64,000 nucleotides of DNA, from assembly GCF_007741515.1 (NCBI RefSeq), contig NZ_CP036263.1, forward strand, positions 5,133,178 to 5,197,177, given 5' to 3'. The DNA comes from Adhaeretor mobilis. Lineage in GTDB: Bacteria > Planctomycetota > Planctomycetia > Pirellulales > Lacipirellulaceae. The notes below the pieces were generated by a model that did no database searches, had not been told where the DNA came from, and saw only the letters and a program-made list of their open reading frames with translations. The first letter of the stretch is position 1, and the number at the start of each line of letters is the position of its first letter. Shown piece by piece: positions 44,951 through 53,206 of this stretch. A program made the position numbers and the translations under genes.

Positions 44951-45970
44951 ATGCCATATTCAATGCAATCATCCCCTCGTGCCATACGAGTGAAGATTGG
45001 CGGTTTTACGCTCGTCGAATTGCTAATAGTGATTGCCATCATTGGCGTGCTCGTTGGGCTCTTGCTGCCCGCAGTACAAGCGGCCCGCGAATCCGCACGA
45101 AGGGCCCAGTGCATCAACAACCAGCAGCAGTTCGTGCTGTCGATGCACAACTATGAGTCAAGCCATGGAAAGTTCCCGAAGGGAATCGATGGGGAAGACT
45201 CGCTTGGACTCAATGCAACAGCACAGGTCTTCCTACTTCCGTTCATTGAGCAGGTTTCGCTCCAGGATGGTTGGAATTTCAAAGCGAAGGCAGACGCAAA
45301 CATCGCGATTACCAGTATAAGACTTCCTACACTTTCCTGTCCTTCAGATGATGCTGCTGGAAGGCTCGTTGCGACAACCAACGCATCTAGACTTTTCTCC
45401 CGCTCAAATTATGTAACCTGTTTTGGCAGCAACACGATGCTTGCTGATCAAGCGGGGGAACAGATTTGGATGGATCACGATGGAAGCCAAGTTGACTGGA
45501 CCACCGATGGCACTTATGGCGTGGATAGCGACACCACTTTTGCAAGAATGGAAGATGGGAGTTCTAATGTCATCGTCGCCAGTGAAGTCTTAAGTGGTAG
45601 GGATGACGATGGTACCGATGCAGGAAATTGTGACTCCAAATACTGTGTCGATGTTCGAGGAGTTTGGTCTTTATTCCTGCCGGGGGCATCGTGGTACACG
45701 CATTTCAACACGCCCAATGGAGCTGCAGACGCGGGGCCAGTGGGGGGAGCGGGCCGTAGCTGGGCTGTGAATGAAATGAACCCGTGGATGCCAGTGATAT
45801 CTGGTGGACAGTATCATGAGTATCACGCCAGTGCTCGCAGCGCCCATCCAGGCGGGGTGCTGGCTGCCTATGGAGACGGTCACGTCGGTTTTATTCCGGA
45901 CGAAATCGATGTTGTCGTGTGGAGAAGTCTTGCCGCGATCGATGACGGCAATACCGCAACGTTTGAATAG
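44951..45970 (+). CDS. DUF1559 pseudopilin-like protein
   Basis: About 339 residues. GGFTLVELLIVIAIIGVLVG and LLLPAVQAARESARRAQC form the prepilin-like start; ASARSAHPGGVLAAYGDGHV near the end is the family's closing motif. ATG 44951 is chosen because it follows the leader element and an AGGTAGG; the frame stays open back through the leader to 44843, which is not credible protein, and ATG 44963 remains an alternative. Paired with a lipoprotein gene 54 bases downstream. Confidence 0.9.
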   Translation: MPYSMQSSPRAIRVKIGGFTLVELLIVIAIIGVLVGLLLPAVQAARESARRAQCINNQQQFVLSMHNYESSHGKFPKGIDGEDSLGLNATAQVFLLPFIEQVSLQDGWNFKAKADANIAITSIRLPTLSCPSDDAAGRLVATTNASRLFSRSNYVTCFGSNTMLADQAGEQIWMDHDGSQVDWTTDGTYGVDSDTTFARMEDGSSNVIVASEVLSGRDDDGTDAGNCDSKYCVDVRGVWSLFLPGASWYTHFNTPNGAADAGPVGGAGRSWAVNEMNPWMPVISGGQYHEYHASARSAHPGGVLAAYGDGHVGFIPDEIDVVVWRSLAAIDDGNTATFE

Positions 45971-46024
45971 TGAATGGAGGTTGGCTAATTTCTTACGTAT
46001 AGCAAGTTTTAGCCATTTGGTACC

Positions 46025-46456
46025 ATGATGAAATCAGATTTTTCGAGCCGCGTCTTTTTGGCGGCTTTACTTGCTGCTTCCACTATGCTGACAGGGTGCA
46101 GCGAACCTAGTCGTCTTTCAGTCAATGGCGAAGTCAGTATTGATGGAGTACCTGTTGAGCATGGGTACGTGCAATTCACCCCCCTGACTGGGACCAGTGG
46201 ACCCACCTCCGGTGCAGATATCAAGAAGGGCGCTTATCAAGTCGCTTCAGTTAGAGGGCTTGTGCAAGGCCGTTATCGCGTAGAGATTCAGTCTTGGAAA
46301 CGTTCCGGCAAAGTGTCTGTGGACCCCGTCACTGGTGAAAATTTTCAAGGAGGAAACTTAGTGCAACTCTTACCAGCCAAATACAATAAGGAGTCTGAGC
46401 TGACCATGGATATTGAATCCGGGAATCGGACTTTCGATTTTCATCTCAAGCCGTGA
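46025..46456 (+). CDS. Transthyretin-like small lipoprotein
   Basis: 143 residues. Lipoprotein signal LAALLAASTMLTGCSEP, then LSVNGEVSIDGVPVEHGYVQ, FTPLTGTSGPTSGADIKKGA, YQVASVRGLVQGRYRVEIQS, ending MDIESGNRTFDFHLKP. Same class as the genes at 12778 and 30905 and the broken one at 50959. Follows the DUF1559 gene on the same strand; either of two adjacent ATG codons (46025, 46028) could start it. Confidence 0.83.
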   Translation: MMKSDFSSRVFLAALLAASTMLTGCSEPSRLSVNGEVSIDGVPVEHGYVQFTPLTGTSGPTSGADIKKGAYQVASVRGLVQGRYRVEIQSWKRSGKVSVDPVTGENFQGGNLVQLLPAKYNKESELTMDIESGNRTFDFHLKP

Positions 46457-46499
46457 TTCGCGCCTTTCGGACTTCAAAGCCCCGGGGTGATTGATGAAA

Positions 46500-46717
46500 T
46501 AAGGCTTGTCAACTGCATTGATGTAGTCTTCGACTCGTGAATGCCCTAAGGCAACATCGGTGAATGCTCCGTCGCGATCAGGAACGATGATCGATGCACT
46601 AGTAGCGCCGTAGTTAGTGATCTCTACCTTCCTCCCAGACGCACTTTCGAGCGTATAGAGCCGAATGCTGTCGAAGGCTTTGACCGCAATTTCTCCCGCC
46701 TGCGCACTCAACGTCAC
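46500..46717 (-). pseudogene. Aldose 1-epimerase (galactose mutarotase) N-terminal fragment
   Basis: About 70 residues on the minus strand match the opening of GalM-type epimerases: RLYTLESASGRKVEITNYGA, SASIIVPDRDGAFTDVALGH, SRVEDYINAVDKPYF. After PYF the family-like sequence stops, and the frame runs on into the lipoprotein gene on the other strand. The catalytic His and Glu regions are absent, so the gene cannot be functional. The parent enzyme interconverts sugar anomers in carbohydrate breakdown. Confidence 0.68.
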
Positions 46718-46927
46718 ACAAAGGCCAACATTACTGTAACAATCCAGGTTGGTTGCATTTTGAAACTTCTGAAATAGAGTGTTATTGCATCGAGTGTCGA
46801 AAATCCACTACTTGTCTGGCCACGCGCCTACGGTCAGGATAACTTCTAGTAAGCCTGTGCGGGAGGCTCACGCGTGACAGATGCCCGATTAGAGTCCAAC
46901 CCATCAAGACAAGTCCGATATTCAGCT

Positions 46928-48388
46928 ATGATCTTAAGAAAATGCTTACTTTCGATTCTTATTCTTGCTACTGTTTCTCAGCTTGCCCGTTTTGCTCAGG
47001 CAGAAAGTGAGCGCCTGCCGAATTTTCTTGTCATTGTCGTCGACGACTTAGGCTACATGGACATCGGAGCTAACAACCCCAATTGTTTCTACGACACGCC
47101 CAACATCGATGGGTTGGCAAGTTCAGGCATGCGGTTCACCGATGGCTATGCCACTAATCCCGTCTGCTCGCCGACGCGGTTTAGCCTTATGACAGGAAGG
47201 TACCCCACGCGCAGGCAATGCACCAATTTCTTCTCTGGCAAGAGGTCCTGCAAATATCATCCGGCGGAATTGAACGATCGCATGCCGCTGGATGAAATCA
47301 CCATCGCTCAAGCCTTGCACGACAAGGGGTACGCCACTTTTTTTGCCGGCAAGTGGCACCTCGGACCAAGCAAAGAATACTTTCCTCAGAATCGAGGCTT
47401 CGATGTCAACATGGGTGGTCATCACAAGGGTGGACCCTACACAGGCAAGAAATACTTTGCCCCCTTTGAAAACCCTGAGCTAAATCCCGAGAGTCCAACA
47501 GGAGAACATCTACCTGATCGGCTGGCCAGCGAAACAGCAACATTCATCAGGGAACACAAGCAGCAGCCCTTCTTGGCGTACTTGTCCTTTTACTCGGTTC
47601 ACACGCCGCTCATGGGACGAGCTGACCTAGTAGAAAAATACAATCAAAGAGCCAGTGATGTTGAAGGCAATGTCTTCGAAGCGGAGGAGCAGGTTTTCCT
47701 CACGAAAGACGTACGCAAGGTCAGGGTTATTCAGAATCATGCCGTCTACGCTGCGATGGTCGAAGCCACTGATCAAGCGATCGGCAAAGTACTGGAGCAA
47801 CTAGAAGCGTCCGGCCTCACGGAAAATACAGTTGTCGTTTTCACTTCCGATCACGGCGGACTATGCACATCAGAAGGATCTCCGACAAGCAATATGCCGC
47901 TCCGTTGTGGCAAGGGATGGATCTATGAGGGTGGCATTCGGGTACCGTGGATCGTACGCTACCCTGGCGTCACACTGGGCGGCTCAGTAAGTCACGAGCC
48001 GCTCAACTCGAACGATCTGTTTCCCACGATAGCAGCAGCAGCGGAAGTAAAAGTCGAGCATGAAATCGATGGAGTGAACCTTATCCCCGCACTTTCAGGT
48101 AATGAACTGTCGGAGCGTCCCCTCTTCTGGCACTATCCTCACTACAGCAACCAAGGCGGTTTCCCGGGGGGAGCCATTCGTGAAGGTAAGTTCAAGCTGG
48201 TCGAACGCTATGAGGACGGCCGAGTGCACCTTTACAATCTTGAGGAGGATATTGGCGAACAAACCGACATCACGAGCACGAACCTCGATGTAGCCAAACA
48301 CATGCGTGACCGACTGCACGAGTGGTACAAGACAGTAGATGCGAGATTCCTTAGAGAGAAGAACGGACAAACTCCCTGGAGCCCATAA
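46928..48388 (+). CDS. Secreted sulfatase (arylsulfatase A type)
   Basis: About 486 residues. Signal peptide LLSILILATVSQLARFAQA, then NFLVIVVDDLGYMDIGANNP, motif CSPTR with Cys80, FFAGKWHLGPSKEYFPQNRG, VVFTSDHGGLCTSEGSPTSN and a C-terminal HLYNLEEDIGEQTDI. All features of an active type I sulfatase are present. ATG 46928 starts the signal peptide; the GTG frame back to 46874 adds a polar stretch. The SGNH esterase gene follows after 53 bases, suggesting joint removal of sulfate and acyl groups. Confidence 0.92.
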   Translation: MILRKCLLSILILATVSQLARFAQAESERLPNFLVIVVDDLGYMDIGANNPNCFYDTPNIDGLASSGMRFTDGYATNPVCSPTRFSLMTGRYPTRRQCTNFFSGKRSCKYHPAELNDRMPLDEITIAQALHDKGYATFFAGKWHLGPSKEYFPQNRGFDVNMGGHHKGGPYTGKKYFAPFENPELNPESPTGEHLPDRLASETATFIREHKQQPFLAYLSFYSVHTPLMGRADLVEKYNQRASDVEGNVFEAEEQVFLTKDVRKVRVIQNHAVYAAMVEATDQAIGKVLEQLEASGLTENTVVVFTSDHGGLCTSEGSPTSNMPLRCGKGWIYEGGIRVPWIVRYPGVTLGGSVSHEPLNSNDLFPTIAAAAEVKVEHEIDGVNLIPALSGNELSERPLFWHYPHYSNQGGFPGGAIREGKFKLVERYEDGRVHLYNLEEDIGEQTDITSTNLDVAKHMRDRLHEWYKTVDARFLREKNGQTPWSP

Positions 48389-48441
48389 CTGGGGCGAGTT
48401 ATGCTCTGATTCCCAAACACCCTAAACCCTGCGAGACTACC

Positions 48442-49200
48442 ATGAGGTCATCCACAATCAATCGCCGGCAAATGCTAATGTCCTCTGCAGCTGCAGCAGG
48501 TGTAACAGCGGCTCTTCAGGCTAGTTCATCGCGTGCCCAAGTAAGTGCTGCCTCAAAACCGCACTCCAACGGAGTGATCCTCTTTCAAGGTGACTCCATC
48601 ACGGATGCCGGCCGTGCGCGCAAGACTGAAGCCAACCCGAACAATGCCACAACACTCGGCAGAGGTTATCCGATGCTGATCGGGGCCGGCCTACTCGAAC
48701 AGAATCCGGCTGCAAATTTACGAATCTACAACCGGGGAATTAGCGGCAACAAGGTGCCTGATCTCAGCAGCCGCTGGAAAAACGATTGCCTGGATCTAAA
48801 ACCGACTATCCTTAGCATTCTGGTTGGCGTGAATGACATCTGGCACAAATTAAACGGCAAGTACGACGGCACTGTAGAAGACTACAGCACAGGCTTTGCG
48901 GCACTTATCGAGCAAACCAAGAAGGCTCTCCCTAGGACAACGATTGTGATCTGCGAGCCGTTTGCTCTGCGGTGCGGTGCGGTGAACGACTCGTGGTTTC
49001 CAGAAATGGACCAACGCCGCGCTGCGGCTAAAGACGTAGCCACTAGCGCAGGGACAGTCTGGATCCCATTCCAAACTATGTTCGACACCGCCATCGCGGC
49101 GGGAACGAAGCCGAACTACTGGGCCGGCGATGGTGTCCATCCCACGCTGGCTGGGCATGGACTCATGGCAAGAACTTGGCGTGAAGTCGTTGGGCTGTAG
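48442..49200 (+). CDS. SGNH/GDSL esterase with twin-arginine-like signal
   Basis: 252 residues. The N-terminus INRRQMLMSSAAAAGVTAAL resembles a Tat signal. SGNH blocks: FQGDSITDAG with Ser52, GISGNKVPD, VGVNDIWHK with Asn131, and DGVHPTLAGH with the catalytic Asp/His. A deacetylase-type esterase, probably acting on acylated sugars outside the cytoplasm, consistent with the sulfatase just upstream. Confidence 0.9.
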   Translation: MRSSTINRRQMLMSSAAAAGVTAALQASSSRAQVSAASKPHSNGVILFQGDSITDAGRARKTEANPNNATTLGRGYPMLIGAGLLEQNPAANLRIYNRGISGNKVPDLSSRWKNDCLDLKPTILSILVGVNDIWHKLNGKYDGTVEDYSTGFAALIEQTKKALPRTTIVICEPFALRCGAVNDSWFPEMDQRRAAAKDVATSAGTVWIPFQTMFDTAIAAGTKPNYWAGDGVHPTLAGHGLMARTWREVVGL

Positions 49201-49285
49201 TACGACACAAGTGCCCAGCCAATTGAGCTCGATTTTGCATAAACAACGAAACGACAACTAACGTCAAGAAACCCAACGGTAGCGT

Positions 49286-49627
49286 TCAGATTCCCGTCTG
49301 ACTGAATGGCGTGAGAGCTTTGTTTCCATCGATTCCGTAGACTGCGGTGTAAGTATCGACACTGAGCAAGGCTCAAGCTAGTGGACTCGTCATGCCTACG
49401 GTGATCGCAGCGATGATGCCAGCCTTGGTAGTGCCTTTCCAGAACAGCAGCATGACCAGCGATGGTAAATTGGCCGACCCAGCCACACTAAACGCCCACC
49501 CGACTAAGTAGCCGACATTCAGCTTCTGAAATTTCGTACCCGAAATAATCGCGACGACGCCGTCTGCCACAGAGGCAATCTTGGCGATACGCACTTGTTC
49601 CACGACGGTCATGTTTCGACTGAACAA
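49286..49627 (-). pseudogene. Sodium:solute symporter (SSS family) C-terminal fragment
   Basis: The minus-strand frame begins after a TAA with FSRNMTVVEQVRIAKIASVA, then VGYLVGWAFSVAGSANLPSL, VMLLFWKGTTKAGIIAAITV, a hallmark of ActP/cation-acetate-type symporters. A TGA at 49375-49373 interrupts, and the same frame resumes ALLSVDTYTAVYGIDGNKAL, TPFSQTGI before TGA 49288. Membrane helices upstream are missing. A decayed transporter gene. Confidence 0.72.
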
Positions 49628-49649
49628 CTCTTATAATGTCGGCATTTTC

Positions 49650-49688
49650 GTAGATTCATTGGTAATCTGAGCTTGCGGGTGCGGAGTA
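49650..49688 (+). promoter_or_regulatory. GTAAT-N13-TGCGGA element (long form) upstream of broken DUF1559 gene
   Basis: GTAGATT from 49650, GTAAT at 49662-49666, TGCGGAGTA at 49680-49688, then CCGGTGT. Gapless match to the copy at 44834 over the 39-base core. About 190 bases before ATG 49876. Confidence 0.68.
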
Positions 49689-49875
49689 CTTGCGGGCCGG
49701 TGTTTGGCGAATCCTGTAATAGCGTAGAATTAAATAGGACAATATTGGCTGCAACCGACTAAAGCTGAATGGCCGTGTTGGGTGCCGTTAGCGTGAACTT
49801 GATGAAATCAAAATTCGCGGTTCGTCCCAACTTATCATCAATTCTTCTCTTCTCCCCCAGTTTGTAAGTTCGACC

Positions 49876-50919
49876 ATGCTGGTATCACCCCGTCGAAAAC
49901 GGAACACTAGTCGTAGCGGAAACGCCGCTTTTTTACACTCGTGGAACTGCTGGTCGTCATCGCCATTATCGGTGTGTTAGTCGGCTTACTCTTGCCGGCG
50001 GTGCAGGCGGCGCGCGAAGCAGCTCGACGGATGCAGCGCGTCAATAATCTGAGACAGATTGGCATTGGCCTGCTGAACCACGAGAGCACCCACGGACTCT
50101 TTCCTGCCGGTTGGCAGGGCTGCAATAGTACGGCCCCCGGGCTGGCAGAATTTTGCCCGAAGAAGACAAGCCCTCGAGGGCTATGACATGACGGTTGCCG
50201 GCGCAAGCCTATTCGTTCACATCCTTCCCTTCATCGAACAACAGTCGCTCTTCGACCAGCTGGCACCGGATGAAGTCGCGCTGTGGGCTAACAACAACAC
50301 TTGGGCTGACAGCGAGCCTGCGGTTCAGATTGCAGTTGGCACCCGGCCAGACGCATACGCCTGCCCTAGCAATGGTGAGCTGCAGCTTGTTTCGGAGCAA
50401 CTCCACGGCGTTTCTTTTTCCCCAGCGACGGGTAGCTACGCGGGCTCAATGGGTTCCTGTGGACCAAGCTTCACTTGCAACGATATCAATGATGCACAGC
50501 AGGATCCTGCGCTAAGAATTAATGCCAAGTACAGTAACAATGGGATGTTCTTCTACTCCACACAGCTTCGCCTATCTCAGGTGACCGACGGAACGAGCAA
50601 TACTATTTTTGTAGGCGAGACTATCGACGGTCACTTCAGCAAGCAATCGAACATTTGGACCAATGGCAACCGCGGGCAGTCGAGCATGCGCTCAAGCGCT
50701 ACTCCACTTAACTTCCCAATGGGCCTCGACAGTGGTACGGGGCTACTCATCGGTATGGGCGGTGCCGAAGCATCCAACGGTCGTTTTTCCAGTACGCATC
50801 CAGGTGGTGCTAACTTTACCTACGCCGATGGGCATGTCGGGTTCATCACGGAGAATATCGACCACGTAACGTATCAGCAGGCCTCGACGCGCGATCGGGG
50901 CGAAGTGATATCGGAGTGA
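49876..50919 (+). pseudogene. DUF1559 pseudopilin-like gene with two compensating frameshifts
   Basis: ATG 49876 starts MLVSPRRKRNTSRSGNAAF, but the prepilin segment LVELLVVIAIIGVLVGLLLP is in another frame, the switch falling in a six-T run (49929-49934). That frame runs through QAAREAARRMQRVNNLRQIG to GCNSTAP, then the original frame resumes at a five-C run (50134-50138) with NFARRRQALEGYDMTVAGAS and continues intact to the end (RFSSTHPGGANFTYADGHVG). Both lesions lie in homopolymers: either real decay or sequence error. The open frame before the prepilin segment has no alternative start. Confidence 0.75.
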
Positions 50920-50958
50920 TGTAAGCTGGAATTTGACATCTGAAATTTGGAGAGTCGG

Positions 50959-51499
50959 ATGATAGAGGCAGGACTACAGGGGTTGAAATTATCGCTCGGG
51001 AGCAGATGGCACCGATCCCGACGCAGGGAAGGAGTGGCGTTAGCCGTAGTGCTTACTCTCGGCTTGCTTTCTGGATGTGGAGATGGCCGACCGGAGCGGG
51101 TTGCTGTATCCGGAGTCGTTCTCATTGATGGCAAGCCGCTGACGCACGGCTCGGTTCTCTTCGTTCCTGGACAGGGAAGGCCGGGCGGCGGGGGCTCTCG
51201 ATGAAGCCGGCCGATTTACGCTCACTTGTTACGAACCAGGGGACGGTGTGCCGCCCGGCAAGTACCGGGTACAAGTCAGGGGCGTCGAGCCCATGGGTGA
51301 AGTGGCACAGCGCTGGCACGCACCAAAAAAATACGCCGATGCCGAGACTTCTGGACTCGAATTCGAAGTCGACTCAGCAAGGGACGACGTCAAGATCGAG
51401 CTCGATTGGGAAGTAAAAAAAAACGTTTGTAGAGAGATTCTACTAGTAAGCCTCCCGTCCCAGCGTATTGAAGAACGAAGGACGGCAGAGTCGCGGTAG
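50959..51499 (+). pseudogene. Transthyretin-like lipoprotein gene with a frameshift
   Basis: Frame one gives a lipoprotein signal (VALAVVLTLGLLSGCGDG) and VAVSGVVLIDGKPLTHGSVL, then ends at 51204. The continuation is in another frame from the G/C-rich run near 51178-51192: LDEAGRFTLTCYEPGDGVPP, GKYRVQVRGVEPMGEVAQRW, down to 51499. Together they make a normal family member of about 180 residues. GGAG precedes ATG 50959 by about six bases. It follows the broken DUF1559 gene, so the pair decayed together or shares sequencing faults. Confidence 0.72.
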
Positions 51500-51817
51500 C
51501 TGAGTTGCACGCTGGCAGAGAGACTGCGCGCCGAAATCAACCTAGAAGCTCCCTGACGGTTTAAACAGTACCCTGCAGAGCCTCAAACATCAGTAGCGGC
51601 GGAGTGTCTAGAACTTCACTAGGCGACACGCACCGGGGATGCGGCATTGGAATAGGTTGTAAACTACGGTTTGAGCCGTTCCCGGCTCAATATTCCAGGC
51701 TCATTTCCGATCAACCCAAACGGGGAATCCTGGCGTGCGCCAATCGTGGGTTCTTGGGAGGAACTCGTAATTTCCACGATTTGTTCCCCCCGCATCGCAT
51801 TACTTTTTAACAATTCC
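51500..51817. other. Intergenic gap with small hairpin
   Basis: 318 bases, no gene. The only structure seen is the hairpin at 51671-51690. Confidence 0.5.
51671..51690 (+). terminator. Hairpin TTGAGCCG/CGGCTCAA
   Basis: Perfect eight-base stem with a TTCC loop, after the broken lipoprotein gene. Followed by TATTCC rather than a T run, so terminator function is uncertain. Confidence 0.5.
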
Positions 51818-51856
51818 GTAGAATTCTTCGTAATTTGATCGGAGCGATGCGGAGTA
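51818..51856 (+). promoter_or_regulatory. GTAAT-N13-TGCGGA element upstream of glycosidase-like PEP-CTERM gene
   Basis: GTAGA from 51818, TTCTTCGTAAT ending 51834, 13 bases, TGCGGAGTA at 51848-51856, then CGGTG. Same 39-base frame as the copies at 44834 and 49650. About 93 bases before the GTG start. Confidence 0.7.
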
Positions 51857-51948
51857 ATAACGGTGACGGTGCATCGGCGAAGCTTTATCAACAGAGAACT
51901 GACCACTCACTGATCACCCTTCCATTCATATTCTATATCATTTCAATA

Positions 51949-53043
51949 GTGCCTGTGTTGAAGATCTCACTGCATTGTGTGCTGATTACCCTCGTGCTCG
52001 CACATACCGCTGCGTTTGGAGTGACGATCGATCCTGCTTCACCCGTTGGCGCGACGAACATCCGCGGTGGTTGGAACATCAAAGCCTGGCCGACGCGATT
52101 TAACACGATCGGTGAAGCTCAAGACCTTAATGGACATTTCGACGCAAACATCCTCCGCATCCCGATGTTTGCGACGGCACACAACGCGGACGGAAGCGTT
52201 GGCACTTCTGCCTACAGCACTGAGGTCGATGCGATTCGATCGGTCCTGGCTGTGAATCCCGACGTCGAAATTTTTTCCGGTCTCAAGCTACAAAGGGCTA
52301 ATACGTTCCCTGCATGGGTGAGTGAAGGGGCTGCGCAGTGGCCCGTTGAAACCGGCGGGATTTTTGGCAACACCGTCCAACGCCACAGTCCCGATCACTA
52401 CAGCACGATGGTCGCCGACTATCTGACCTTCATAAAGCGTGAAGTCATCAACACCACGCTTGGCACTCAGCCGTTTTCTACTACTCCAAGCTGCGATGGC
52501 AAGGGAGATCCTGACGACGAGCCACTCTATCAGGCGTTTGTTGAAGGCAACTCTGTCCAGTTCTGGATAGTTAATGCTGACAACACGATATTCAATCGGC
52601 CAATTGATCAAATAACGGGGCAGCTTTTGACCGATGCAGCGAGCGTCGAGACGACGTTCTACGGTGCGATCGACAATGACATCAGTCTCAATGAGATCTT
52701 CTCGCTACCGGTTACCTTCGATGCGGATGCGCAAGGCTTTTGGGTCAATGTCTTCCCTGCTCAATTGGTGGTAATCATCTGATTTGAACTTGCCGATGCG
52801 GGTGAATTTGATCGAGACGGTGACGTGGATGGACTCGATTTCCTGGCTTGGCAATGTAATTCCAATCTTGGGAGTTTGGCTGACTGGGAAGCCAATTACC
52901 GACTAGCCCTCACCATTAACGTAACGACTGTGCCGGAGCCAGGCCCCCCTCCTGCTGGCTTGTGCTGCCCTCTCTTTGGTTTGGTAGACATGGTCGCTAA
53001 GCAGGCGGTGAGCGCAACCTCAGATAGAAACGGAAAGCCCTAA
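51949..53043 (+). pseudogene. Glycosidase-like PEP-CTERM protein, interrupted and shortened
   Basis: From GTG 51949 a signal peptide (KISLHCVLITLVLAHTAAFG) leads to the start of a TIM-barrel-like region (GATNIRGGWNIKAWPTRFNT, VNPDVEIFSGLKLQRANTFP, DHYSTMVADYLTFIKREVIN). It then jumps to a C-terminal beta domain (PLYQAFVEGNSVQFWIVNAD), as if the middle of the barrel were deleted. A TGA at 52780-52782 stops the frame, yet the same frame continues with a calcium loop (DRDGDVDGLDFLAWQ), TVPEPGPPPAGLCCPLFGL and ends at 53043: a dockerin-like module and a degraded PEP-CTERM signal. A GH30-like enzyme is the best guess for the parent. Confidence 0.65.
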
Positions 53044-53206
53044 GCTGTTGAAGAACGCATGACAAGGACCCTAATATATAACAACCAAACCGTATGGCTC
53101 CACTCCGCATAGCAATGGTCCCCACGAAACTGGTGGCATACTTCTCTAACAAGAAGGGCGCCATAAGTGGAGCCTGTTTTTCTGGAGTCTAGGCACAGGA
53201 AATACC

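Noticed and set aside
52780..52782. TGA read as selenocysteine
   Set aside because: The gene also has an apparent internal deletion, the position is not a redox site, and no selenocysteine-type hairpin was evident.
21735..53043. A changed genetic code explaining the in-frame stops
   Set aside because: Both TAG and TGA occur as interruptions here, while the same codons end many intact genes in the window.
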